Positions 56,179 to 64,000 of a DNA stretch of 64,000 nucleotides are shown piece by piece. The notes under the pieces were generated by a model. It saw only the letters and a program-made list of their open reading frames with translations, ran no database searches and had not been told where the DNA came from. Location: positions 2,542,001 to 2,606,000 of the forward strand of contig CAKKNE010000001.1 in assembly GCA_918797485.1 (NCBI GenBank), given 5' to 3'. Position 1 is the first letter of the stretch; every line of letters starts with the position of its first letter. The position numbers and the translations under genes are program-made. The stretch comes from Pelagomonas calceolata. Lineage: Eukaryota > Sar > Pelagophyceae > Pelagomonadales > Pelagomonadaceae.

Positions 56179-57447
56179 TTAGTCCGTTGCTGCCGCGCGC
56201 GCGCAGACGAGGCAGCGGCCCGGCGGCGCCGCGGCGCACCGCGCGTGCGCGGGGTGGCCGCAGCCCAGCACGACGACGCGGTCGGGCGTCGCCGCGAGGT
56301 CGCCGCCGCAGGCGCCGCAGGCCCGGCCGGCGGCGCCCGTGCACACGTGTGTCGCGAGCTGCGTGATGTCGACGCACATGTTGCAGCGCATGCAGTGGTG
56401 GAAGTCGACGCCGAGGCCGTGACCGCGCCGGCACACGTCGCAGAAGGGGCAGTGGAACGTGTGCGCGCCGGAGTCGTCGAAGTGCCGGCAGTGGCCGCAG
56501 TAGTAGCCCGCCTGCGGCGCCGCGCAGACGGCGCAGCGCCGGCCGACGGGCCCGCGCGCGCCGCAGGCGCGGCAGGCCATCTCCGTCACGGCGCGCGCGT
56601 CCATGGCGCGGTCGCAGGCGCCCGGCCGCGCGTCGTGGCACCGGCGGCAGCACACGAGCTGGCCGCAGCACGGCGCGGCGACGCGCGCGAGGTGCCCGTG
56701 GCGCGGGCACCGCCGCCGCGGCGCCGCCGGTGCCGCCGGCGCGGCCGGTGCCGCCGGCGCCGCGGGCGCCGCCGCCGGCGCGCCCGCCGCGGCGCCGAGC
56801 GCGCGGTCGAGCCAGCGCCGGAACCGCGTGCCGCGCGCGACCTCGCACATGGTCCCAAGCACGTGGCGCGCGAGCGCCGGCTCCAGGTGCTGCACCTGCA
56901 GGCGGATCGTGAGCTCGAGCACGTCGGCCGGCCGCGCGCCGAGCACGAGCCCCGCCATGCGCTTGAGCTCGCGCTCGGGGATCTCCGCGAGGAGCGGGAA
57001 GATCTCGCCCTCCTCGTGGTCCATGTGGTCCGCGAGCTTCTCCTTGAGGTCCTGGAGCGCCGCGACCGTCGCGCCGTCGCAGCGGCCGCGCGCCGCGGCG
57101 GCGTCCAGCGCCGCCGCCGCGCCGTCGACGAGCGCCACCTCGTCGATGTGCTCCGCCGCCGCGTGGCTCGCCACGTCGCGCCCCGCGCAGGCCGCGAGCG
57201 CGGGGAAGACGACGTCGTCCTCCGCCGCCGAGTGGCTCGCGAAGACCGCGTCGAACGCGCGGAAGCGCCGGCGCAGCGCCGCGAGCGCCGCGCCGTCGTT
57301 CGCCGGCGCCGCCGCCAGGGCCCGCGTCGCCTCGCACATGGCCTCCAGCTCGAGCCGCATCGCCCGGTGGAGGAGCGTGATCTCGATGAGGGGGTTCGTG
57401 CGCAGGAGCTCCAGGCGCTCCGGGCGCGGCATCGGCGGCGCGCTCAT
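56179..57447 (-). CDS. Hemerythrin / CHY / CTCHY / RING protein (BRUTUS/HRZ- or RCHY1-like E3 ligase)
   Basis: 422 aa from the ATG at 57447. Residues about 15-195 form a hemerythrin-like helical domain with His/Glu di-iron patterns (LIEITLLHRAMRLELEAM; FASHSAAEDDVVFPALA; HIDEVAL; LADHMDHEEGEIFPLLAEIP). After an Ala/Pro linker come a CHY finger (about 242-310; RRCPRHGHLARVAAPCCGQL ... CRRCHDARPG), a CTCHY finger (AGYYCGHCRHFDDSGAHTFH ... HCMRCNMCVD) and a C-terminal RING (about 375-415, CGACGGDL ... CGHPAHARC ... CLVC). This is the module order of iron-sensing BRUTUS/HRZ ligases with one hemerythrin domain instead of two or three. It likely ubiquitinates regulators of iron or oxygen response; the target is unknown. 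Confidence 0.87.
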   Translation of the reverse strand: MSAPPMPRPERLELLRTNPLIEITLLHRAMRLELEAMCEATRALAAAPANDGAALAALRRRFRAFDAVFASHSAAEDDVVFPALAACAGRDVASHAAAEHIDEVALVDGAAAALDAAAARGRCDGATVAALQDLKEKLADHMDHEEGEIFPLLAEIPERELKRMAGLVLGARPADVLELTIRLQVQHLEPALARHVLGTMCEVARGTRFRRWLDRALGAAAGAPAAAPAAPAAPAAPAAPAAPRRRCPRHGHLARVAAPCCGQLVCCRRCHDARPGACDRAMDARAVTEMACRACGARGPVGRRCAVCAAPQAGYYCGHCRHFDDSGAHTFHCPFCDVCRRGHGLGVDFHHCMRCNMCVDITQLATHVCTGAAGRACGACGGDLAATPDRVVVLGCGHPAHARCAAAPPGRCLVCARAAATD

Positions 57448-57694
57448 GCTGGCCGCTTTTTGCGTGCTTGTGACGGGTTCCGCGCCGCGGCTATTTCCAG
57501 CGCGCCCCCGCCCTGTGCGGACCCTAGCGTCGCTGAGGCACACACAGCAGGTACAGATGGGTTGACTGGTGGCGGACCGCCGTATCGCACGCAAAGCAGC
57601 CGAACCCCCGAGAAGGCGCGGGCCCGCTCAGCTTTGCCTACTGCCGTCTCAGCAGTGCTTCCCCAGCCTGGGCCTCCTACCCGACGTTCGGTCC

Positions 57695-58025
57695 GGCCGA
57701 CGCCGCCGGACGGGGCGCCCGACGGAGACCTCCGGACGGGGAAATTTCGCGCCGGACGGGGCCCGACGGCGGGCCGACGCTAGCATGGACGCCACTAGAC
57801 CGGTGCCGGACGGGGCGCCGGACGGCAGATCTGGTCCCGGACGGGGCCGGACGCAGCCGGACGGCCCCGGACGGGGCCGGACCGGAGCCCGACGCCGGAC
57901 GGGGCCCCCGACCGGAGCCGGACCAGAAGCCCGACCAGCCGGACGCCACTCCCCGGACGGAGCCCGACGGGGGCCGGACCGGGTCAAAACGAGTCCCGGA
58001 CAAACTGCCCGCGCGCCGGACCGAA
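57695..58025. repeat. GC-rich minisatellite
   Basis: Irregular short units of the type CCGGACGGGGC with GGACC variants, spanning about 330 bp. Six-frame ORFs over it are artefacts. The rest of 57448-58118 shows no gene. Confidence 0.7.
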
Positions 58026-58118
58026 CGTCGGCTAGGGGGGCATCCTGGGAGGCTCGCGCAGGCCTCGTACCCGCACGCTTTTCCCAGCGACGCCATTTTC
58101 AGGCCGATACCCCTATAG

Positions 58119-58370
58119 CTCTTTCTAACTGCGGCTATTATCCCTCACTTTGCTAGTGTCTTACAGCATGCTAACGGGCTGGCGGCTAGGGGTACGCTGT
58201 TCGAACGAGGCGTGATTCCTACCAAAGGGTGCTCTGAATGCCATCTCTTACCGACGGACTTGACCGTTAGAGAAACCGCTGAACGAGCGAACATCAACAT
58301 CACGGAACTTATGGACTTCAAGACCGCGGCCGTGGACGCCATTATCAATCATGTTATTAAACTGACATGA
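58119..58370 (+). other. AT-richer 83-codon open frame without an early ATG
   Basis: The frame opens after a stop at 58116. It reads LAARGTLFERGVIPTKGCSE, CHLLPTDLTVRETAERANIN, ITELMDFKTAAVDAIINHVI, then KLT-stop. Codon use (AAA, GAA, ATT, AAC) is unlike the GC3-saturated neighbours. It overlaps palindromic copy 13. The peptide looks coding-like, but I recognise no family. It could be a transferred or old fragment; the origin is unknown. Confidence 0.3.
58152..58174. promoter_or_regulatory. Palindromic CTAG element, copy 13
   Basis: GCTAGTG ... TGCTAAC around TCTTACAGCA. It is the only copy not clearly upstream of an identified gene; it lies inside an open frame of unknown status. Confidence 0.4.
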
Positions 58371-58419
58371 GAGTGCGGAGCGCGTCTTCCATGCTACGCG
58401 GGAGAAAGTTCAGGAACTA

Positions 58420-58761
58420 GTCAGCCGCCTGCGGCGCCCGCCGCCTTCTTCGGCGCCCTCGCCGCGTTTTTCGCCGATCTCCGCGCGGCCCGGCGCGACA
58501 ACGGCAAGCGCCGCGCCGCCGCCCGCCGCGCCGCCGCCGCGCGCCGGGGGGGCGGTCGCCGCGCGCCTCGCGACCCTCAAGACCGAGACGGCTGACGACG
58601 TCCTCGCCAAGCTCCGGGGCCCGCGCCGCGCGCGCGGCGGTCGCGCGCCAGCGCCGGTGCCAGCTTCGCCGGCGGCCGCGCCGTCGTCCGCGGCGGCGGG
58701 CGGCGAGCTCCTCGCGCGCCTCGAGCGGAAGCGCGGGCGCCGGAGGAAGGCGACGCGCTGA
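58420..58761 (+). pseudogene. Formin-tail-like fragment, 5' part missing
   Basis: In one frame: AAPAAFFGALAAFFADLRAA, then RRDNGKRRAAARR. This resembles the last helix of a formin FH2 domain. In the next frame: AARLATLKTETADDVLAKLR, a Pro/Ala run, then LLARLERKRGRRRKATR and a stop at 58761. This is like a formin autoregulatory (DAD) tail. No ATG and no preceding FH2 sequence exist here; the two parts are in different frames. I read it as a remnant, weakly supported. Confidence 0.3.
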
Positions 58762-59027
58762 CGGCTTCTTCCACGTAGGGGACTGTGGTCGTTTGTCTAT
58801 ATATCGGGGGCCTTTGGAACTTGCTCGTTATGTTTAGGTCTTCCTAATTTGAACTTGAAATAACTACAGGTAGCCTGCCACTGAGCCTGACTCGGAGTGA
58901 CTCTTCATGTTTAGTTTACCCGGTGTGCTCGTCAGAGGCCGCCGGCCGGCGTAGCGCGACAACCCCCCCCCGGCTCGGACGCGCTGTCGTCCGTCTGATA
59001 AGTTAGTGCGCCCCCCGGACGGGCGAC
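58762..59027. other. Short intergenic stretch, no gene seen
   Basis: About 270 bp of lower-GC sequence between the formin-like fragment and the ankyrin gene's stop. Confidence 0.4.
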
Positions 59028-61580
59028 CTACGCGGCCGCCGCCGGTTCACGCGGCGCAAAGTCCGCGGCGATGCGCCCGTCGCGGTCCGCGCGCCGCGCG
59101 TCCGCGCCGTTCGCGAGCAGCAGCTGCACGCACCGCTCGTGGGCGGCGCGCGCGGCGTCGATGGTCGCCAGGTTCGCGTCGTCGGGCGCGCCGGCCGCGG
59201 CCGGCACGCTCGCGAGGTACTTGGCGCGCAGCGCGGCGACCTGGGCCCGGCCGTTCTGCGCGAACATGAGCGCCGTGTGGCCGTCGACGTTGGCCGCGTC
59301 CGGGGCCGCGCCGTTCTCCAGGAGCAGCGCGACGACGTCGGCGTGGCCGCGGACGGCCGCCGCGGCGAGGGCCGGCGTGCCGTCCGCGTCGGCCGCGTCG
59401 GGTGACGCGTCGGCGTGTCCCAGGAGGAGCGCCAGCGCGTCGGCGCGGCCCTCGGCGGCCGCTGCGAAGACCGCGTCCGCGCCGTCGGCGCCCGCGCGGC
59501 GGGGGTCCGCGCCGGCAGCGAGGAGCGCCCGCACCACGCCCGCGGCGCCGCGTGCTGCCGCCGCGCGGAGCGCGCCGCCGCCGTCCGCGGCCGCGCCCGC
59601 CGCCACCAGCGCCTCCGCGAACGCGTCGTCCCCCCGCGCCACGGCCGCCTCGAGCAGGTTCCGGGGGGCGCCGTCGCCGTCGACCCAGCCCCCGTCGTCG
59701 GGGTCGCCCCCGCCCTCCACGATGAGCCGCGCGACGGCCCAGTGCCCGCCCGCGGCCGCGTTCGCGAGCGCCGACATGCCCTCCTCGTCGCGCAGGCGCG
59801 CGTCCGCCCCGGCCGCCAGGAGCAGCTCCGCGCACGCGAGGTGGCCGCCCTGCGCCGCCACCTGCAGCGCGGTGACGCCGTCCTTGTGGGGCTCGACGTC
59901 GGGCTCGCCCTCCGCGAGCCGGCGCGCCGTCTCCGCGACGTGCCCGGGCGCACCGACGACGACCGCGTCGGCGGCGCCCCCCGCCGCCAGGCACAGCTCC
60001 AGCGCCCCCGCGTGGCCGCCGGCCGCCGCGAACATGAGCGCGGTGCCGCCCGACGCCGCGGCGCGGTCGCAGCCCGCCGCGCCGCCGCCCGCCGCGGCCA
60101 GGAGGAACCGCGTGGCGGCCGCGTGGCCCTGCGACGCCGCCGCCATGAGCGCCGTGACGCCGTCGCCGTCGACGTGGTCCGCGGCCGCGCCCGCCGCCGC
60201 CAGCGCCTCGAGGCAGGCGACCGACCCCGCCGTCGCCGCCTCCATGAGGGCCGTGCCCCCGTGGAGGTGGGTGCGGCGCACGTCCGCGCCCGCCGCCAGC
60301 AGCCGCCGGACGCAGCCCGCGTGGCCGCCGGCCGCCGCGTACATGAGCGCGTCGACGCCCTCGGCGTGCGCCGCGTGCACGTCGGCGCCGGCCGCGACGA
60401 GCATATCCAGGGCGGCCTCGTGGCCACCCGCCGCCGCGACGATGAGCGGCGTGAAGCCCGTGAGCGACGCCGCGTCGACCGCCGCGCCCGCGCGCAGCAG
60501 CCGGGCCACCGTCGCCCCGTCGCCGTGCTCGGCCGCGCTCAGCAGCGCCGTGAGGCCGTCGCGGTCCGCCGCGTCGACGGCCGCGCCCGCGGCCAGCAGC
60601 ATCTCGACGACCGCCGCGTGGCCGCCGGCCGCCGCCGCCGCCAGCGCGCCGACGCCGTCCTCCCGCGGGAGGTTCGCGTCCGCGCCCGCCCGCAGCAGCA
60701 CCCGGACCGCCTCGGCGCGGCCCTCCGACGCGGCGAGCCAGAGCGCGCCGGCGCCCGACGCCGCCGCCGCGTCGACGGGGGCGCCCGCCGCCAGCAGCGC
60801 CTCCACCATGGCCGCCTCGCCGGCGAGCGCGGCCTCCATGGCCGGCGTCACGCCGTGCTCGTCGGCGGCGGCGACGGACGCGCCCCGCTCGAGCAGCGCG
60901 CGCGCGACCGCGGCGTGGCCGGCGGCGGCGGCGGCGCCGAGCGCAGTCCGCCCGTCCCAGTCGCGCGCGTCCACCGCGGCGCCCGCCGCCACCAGCGCCT
61001 CGACCTCGTCCACCGCGCCCGCCGCCGCCGCGGCCCCCAGCCGCGCGCCGTCGCCGCCCATGGCCGCCAGGTCCGCCGCCGACGCGAAGCGCAGGTCCAG
61101 CAGCGCGCACCGCTCCTCCCCGCCCGTCGCGTTGCGCGCAGCCGCCGCCGCCGCCCGGCCCTCGCGCACGACGCAGTGCTCGGGCGCGTCCGCCGCGGGC
61201 CCGCGCGTCGTGAGCACGTAGCCCGCCTCGGCGTCGCCCAGCACGTTCCAGCGCCGCGCGCCGCAGTGGCGGCACGCCGCGACGCGCAGCGCGCTGCGCG
61301 GCAGGTCGCAGCTCGCGCGGCCGAGGCAGCGGTCGTCGTCGCCGCCGGGCGCGCCGTCGGCCGGCCGCGCGTGGATCTCGTAGGCGCCGGGCGCGCCCGT
61401 GACGTACCACAGCGTGTCCAGCCCGCAGCGCCCGAAGGCGGCGCCCGCGAGGCAGAGGCCGTCGCCGCGCGCGTCCTGGAGGAGGAAGGCCGGCGGCTCG
61501 CCGCGCCGCGAGAGGCGCGCCGCGCGCCCGCATGCCAGCGCCGCGGCGCCGGCCAACGCGACGCGCCGGATCCTCCGCAT
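59028..61580 (-). CDS. Ankyrin-repeat protein with signal peptide and Cys-rich N-terminal domain
   Basis: 850 aa. The first residues (MRRIRRVALAGAAALACGRA) form a signal peptide or single anchor. Residues about 25-160 are a Cys-containing domain (FLLQDARGDGLCLAGAAFGR; DTLWYVTGAPGAYEI; RVAACRHCGARRWNVL), beta-rich and lectin-like in feel but unassigned. From about 190 to the end there are some 18 ankyrin repeats of the form DGxTALMxAAAxGHAxxVxxLLxAGAxxDA. Ankyrin proteins are normally cytosolic, so a signal peptide before an array of this size is unusual. Likely in the endomembrane lumen or outside the cell; function unknown. Confidence 0.85.
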   Translation of the reverse strand: MRRIRRVALAGAAALACGRAARLSRRGEPPAFLLQDARGDGLCLAGAAFGRCGLDTLWYVTGAPGAYEIHARPADGAPGGDDDRCLGRASCDLPRSALRVAACRHCGARRWNVLGDAEAGYVLTTRGPAADAPEHCVVREGRAAAAAARNATGGEERCALLDLRFASAADLAAMGGDGARLGAAAAAGAVDEVEALVAAGAAVDARDWDGRTALGAAAAAGHAAVARALLERGASVAAADEHGVTPAMEAALAGEAAMVEALLAAGAPVDAAAASGAGALWLAASEGRAEAVRVLLRAGADANLPREDGVGALAAAAAGGHAAVVEMLLAAGAAVDAADRDGLTALLSAAEHGDGATVARLLRAGAAVDAASLTGFTPLIVAAAGGHEAALDMLVAAGADVHAAHAEGVDALMYAAAGGHAGCVRRLLAAGADVRRTHLHGGTALMEAATAGSVACLEALAAAGAAADHVDGDGVTALMAAASQGHAAATRFLLAAAGGGAAGCDRAAASGGTALMFAAAGGHAGALELCLAAGGAADAVVVGAPGHVAETARRLAEGEPDVEPHKDGVTALQVAAQGGHLACAELLLAAGADARLRDEEGMSALANAAAGGHWAVARLIVEGGGDPDDGGWVDGDGAPRNLLEAAVARGDDAFAEALVAAGAAADGGGALRAAAARGAAGVVRALLAAGADPRRAGADGADAVFAAAAEGRADALALLLGHADASPDAADADGTPALAAAAVRGHADVVALLLENGAAPDAANVDGHTALMFAQNGRAQVAALRAKYLASVPAAAGAPDDANLATIDAARAAHERCVQLLLANGADARRADRDGRIAADFAPREPAAAA

Positions 61581-61866
61581 CGCCGTCGAAGCCGCGATGC
61601 ACGGGATGCACTCGCTACCAAAACCTGGGACTTACCCGCACATAGTCTCAAATAGTATTCCCCCCCGGGGCCGGGGACGTAAATAGCTCTAGGCAGCCCC
61701 GCCCGCGCGGGCCCGACCCCGCCGAGCCCCGGGTGGATGGACTATAAAGTTGCATTCTCCGTGGGATGCACCAAGGGGAACTAAGGTACAATAATTGGTA
61801 GCTGGGCGGGCGGTGCTCCGACACCCGAATTGACTATAGTTATTCGCGGTCCCGACCCGTTTCGCG
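61581..61866. promoter_or_regulatory. Divergent intergenic region, ankyrin and Ala/Cys-rich genes
   Basis: About 290 bp holding both promoters. No CTAG palindrome found. It includes a lower-GC stretch at 61735-61850 (TATAAAG at about 61743, ACAATAATTGG near 61788). Confidence 0.4.
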
Positions 61867-64000
61867 ATGTGCGTCCGGCCGCCTGCGGCGGGCGCGCGGG
61901 CATGGGGCCCCGTGTTCCTGGCGGTGGCCGTCCCGGCCGCCGCGCACTGGTGGGGGGCCGCGGCGCCGGCGCCGGCGGGGGCGGCGGACTGGACGGACTG
62001 CGTCGAAACGGCCCCGGCCGCGCTCGGGGCGGCGCGGCGGCGCGCCCTCTGCGCGCGGGGCGCGCCCGGCGCGGCGGCCTGCGCGCGCGCCGCCGTCGTC
62101 GTCGCGCCGGGGGCCGCGCGGCCGGGCGCCGATGCTGTCGTCGCGCTTTGCGCGGGCGCGGTCGACGCAGCCCCCGGCGCGTGCTTCGCCGCCGCGGCGC
62201 GGCGCGCGGCGCCGGCTGCCTCCGCCTGCAGCGCGGCGCGCGACGGCGCGCCCGCGGCGTGCCTCGGCGCCATTTTAGGCGCGCGGCGTCTCGCCACCCG
62301 CGACCGCGCCGCGGCGGCAGCGCTCTGCGCCGCGGCGCCGGGCGCGGTCGCCGCGTTAGCGCGCGCGCGCGTCGCCCGCGCGAACAGCAGACAGCCCGCG
62401 CGCGCCGCTCCCGCGCTTGGCGCGTCCGCGCTTGGCGCGTCCGCGCCCGCCGCGGTGCCTCCGCCGCCGCCCGCCGGGACCGCGGCGCTGGACGCCGCGT
62501 GCGTGGCGGCCGCCGCGCGTGCGCTCGGCCGGGACGCTGGTGCTGCCGTCGTCGTGATTTGCCGTGGCGCCGCTGCCGACGCGGGTGGCTGCGTCGCTCG
62601 CGCGCCGCGCGGGCTCGTGGCGGCCGATCGCGTCCGCCTCTGCGGCTCGCTCGCCGCCGAACGGGTCGGCGTCATTGAACGCGACAGCTTCCACGTTTTC
62701 CGCTTCTTCCTTCGCGGTGCGCAACTACGGAGAATGGCCACCGCACCCCCGACGCGCCGCAGGTCTTCGGCAGCCACGATTCACCCGCGGGCGGAACGAG
62801 CGGCGGCGCCGCGGAGGATCGCGCCGCGTGCGCCACCGCCGGAGTCCGCGGCGGTGCCACCGCCGCCGGCGCGGCGCAGCTCTGCGCGGCGGCCACCGGC
62901 GGCTCGCCGACCCATTGCGCCGCGACGGCGGCCGGCGGGCCGGCCGCGGCCGCAGCCGCCGCGCTCTGCGCCGCCGCGGCCCCCGCGGCGCCAGACGCGC
63001 CGGCCGTTTGCGCGCGCGCTATCGCGCGCGGTCTCGCGACGCGCGGTCGGCCGGCGTCGCCGCGCGATCTCGCCGCTCTCTGCGCCGGTGCCGGCACCGA
63101 CCTGTGGGGAACTCAAAGGCGCCTTCGATGTGGGTCGTTGTCCCGTTTGAGTGATTGTGGCTTTGCTCTCCATTGGTCGAGTGAGTCTCTACAGGGGAGC
63201 GAGCTCAGCCGGAAGCATGGCCGCGGTTCCAAGATAGCGAGACGCAAATAATTCCCAGGACAACCTGACTCGCTGGTCAATTTTCACGCAGGTGCCGAGT
63301 GGTTCGACGTCGCCGCGTGCGCCGTCGCCGCGCGTGCCGCCGGTGCACCGGCGACCGAGGCCGGCGCCGCGTGCGGCGGCGGAGGCGCGGCCGCCGCGCA
63401 AGCGTGCGGTGTGGCGGCGCGCGTCCGTGCGCCGCGCCTCGCCGCGCGCGCGCGAGCCGCGCTCTGCGCCGGCGCGCCCGCCGCGCGGCCTGAGGCGCCC
63501 GCCGTGTGCGCGGCGGAGCTCCTCGCCGCCGCCGCCGCCGCTGCCCGCGACGCCGTCACGGCATGCCGCGGCGCCACGTCGGTCGCGCCAGCGCGCTGTG
63601 CGCGTGGGTGCCTCGGCACGTCGCGCGCGGCGGCGGCCGCGTGCCGCGGCCGCCGCGGCCTCGAGGCTTGCCGGCGCGCGCCGCGGCGGGCTGCCGCGGC
63701 GCTGGCCATCGGCCGCGTCGAGCCCCCGGCGCCGACGGCCGGCGCGCCGTTCACGCTCACCGTCCGGGTCGTCGACGCGCGCGGGGCACCCGTCGGCGCG
63801 GAGGCCCCGGCCGCGGGACCGGTCGTTGCGATCGTCTCGGCGGCCGCCGTCGGTCCCGGTGGCCGCGGCGCGCCGCTGCTCGGCGCGCGCACCTCTGCCG
63901 CGCGGGGGGACGTCGCCACGTTCGCACCGCTCCGCGTCGATCGTCCCGGCACATACGTTCTGCGTGTCGCCGCCGCGGGCCTCGCGGCCGCGGCAGCCCG
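61867..64000 (+). CDS. Large Ala/Cys-rich secreted repeat protein with an Ig-like domain, 3'-truncated by the window edge
   Basis: Exon model: 61867-62670, 62763-63180, and 63292 to the edge; introns of 92 and 111 nt in phases 0 and 1. The second donor (GTGAGT at 63181) has an alternative near 63130. The N-terminus (MCVRPPAAGARAWGPVFLAV AVPAAA) suits a signal peptide or anchor. Repeats follow of about 40 residues with two to three Cys, pattern ALCAGAxxxAPxxCxAAAxR (e.g. ALCARGAPGAAACARAA; AALCAAAAPAAPDAPAVCAR; AALCAGAPAARPEAPAVCAA). From about 63720 there is a beta-sandwich of filamin/Big type (TAGAPFTLTVRVVDARGAPV ... FAPLRVDRPGTYVLRVAAAG). This fits a large extracellular or adhesin-like protein. 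It remains open at base 64000. Confidence 0.65.

Noticed and set aside
57569-58156. ORFs across the GGACGGGGC minisatellite
   Set aside because: Coding capacity exists in several frames because of the repeat; the sequences are low-complexity with no start context.
55960-58410. Shared words CCATGCTACGC..GAGAAA near 55950 and 58390
   Set aside because: The match is short and the flanks differ; not enough for a repeat family.

Overview
The window looks like nuclear DNA of a very GC-rich, gene-dense microalga with a secondary plastid, most likely a stramenopile close to the pelagophytes; I infer this from gene content and have not searched any database. It has eukaryotic core genes (SmD1, eS19, VPS28, HUS1, TRM11, COX17, a sterol C24-methyltransferase), plastid genes with a signal peptide followed by an A-F type cleavage motif (PTOX, ClpS, a lumen-type protein), an organellar gyrase B, and families typical of such algae (DUF285/BspA-like, ShKT prolyl hydroxylase, ankyrin proteins with a signal peptide, MYND/RING-CH/TPR). 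Most genes are intronless. The introns I could model are mostly tiny (46 to 59 nt, GT...AG). Neighbouring stop codons can be 1 to 35 nt apart.

Layout. 1-8.8 kb: partial LRR protein, BspA-like surface protein, COX17 overlapping a zinc-ribbon ORF, aspartate carbamoyltransferase, a PCGF-type RING protein, an unknown protein and a SET protein. 8.8-16.3 kb: a long coiled-coil/Tudor-like protein, a HIP-like TPR protein and a P1B heavy-metal ATPase with an unusual thioredoxin-like tail. 16.3-26.5 kb: a MITE-like cluster, a Cys-rich membrane protein, a Zn-cluster/HMA/Cys-rich putative regulator, a Pro/Ala-rich protein, TRM11 and a kinase with a PH-like domain. 26.6-28.8 kb: three consecutive plastid-targeted genes. 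29.7-41.1 kb: VPS28, a PPR protein, SmD1, sterol methyltransferase, a VHL-like/ShKT/prolyl-hydroxylase fusion, bL25 and eS19. 41.5-55.5 kb: a MYND-like protein, an RBM5/10-like splicing factor, a two-domain methyltransferase, HUS1, a coiled-coil/proline-repeat protein, a glycosyltransferase-like protein, a broken MYND/RING/TPR gene and gyrase B. 55.5-64 kb: a hemerythrin/CHY/RING ligase, a minisatellite and gene-fragment zone, an ankyrin protein, and the start of a large Ala/Cys-rich secreted protein running off the right edge.

Features most worth following up are a degenerate palindrome (GCTAGyG...CrCTAGC) at 13 intergenic sites, 12 of them upstream of start codons; the VHL-like plus prolyl-hydroxylase fusion; the ATPase with a cysteine-less thioredoxin-like tail; the Zn2Cys6-like/HMA/Cys-rich protein; and three genes with 30-41 bp tandem duplications at or just before the start codon. 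Several genes concern metals (COX17, P1B ATPase, Zn/HMA protein, hemerythrin E3), but they do not form an operon.
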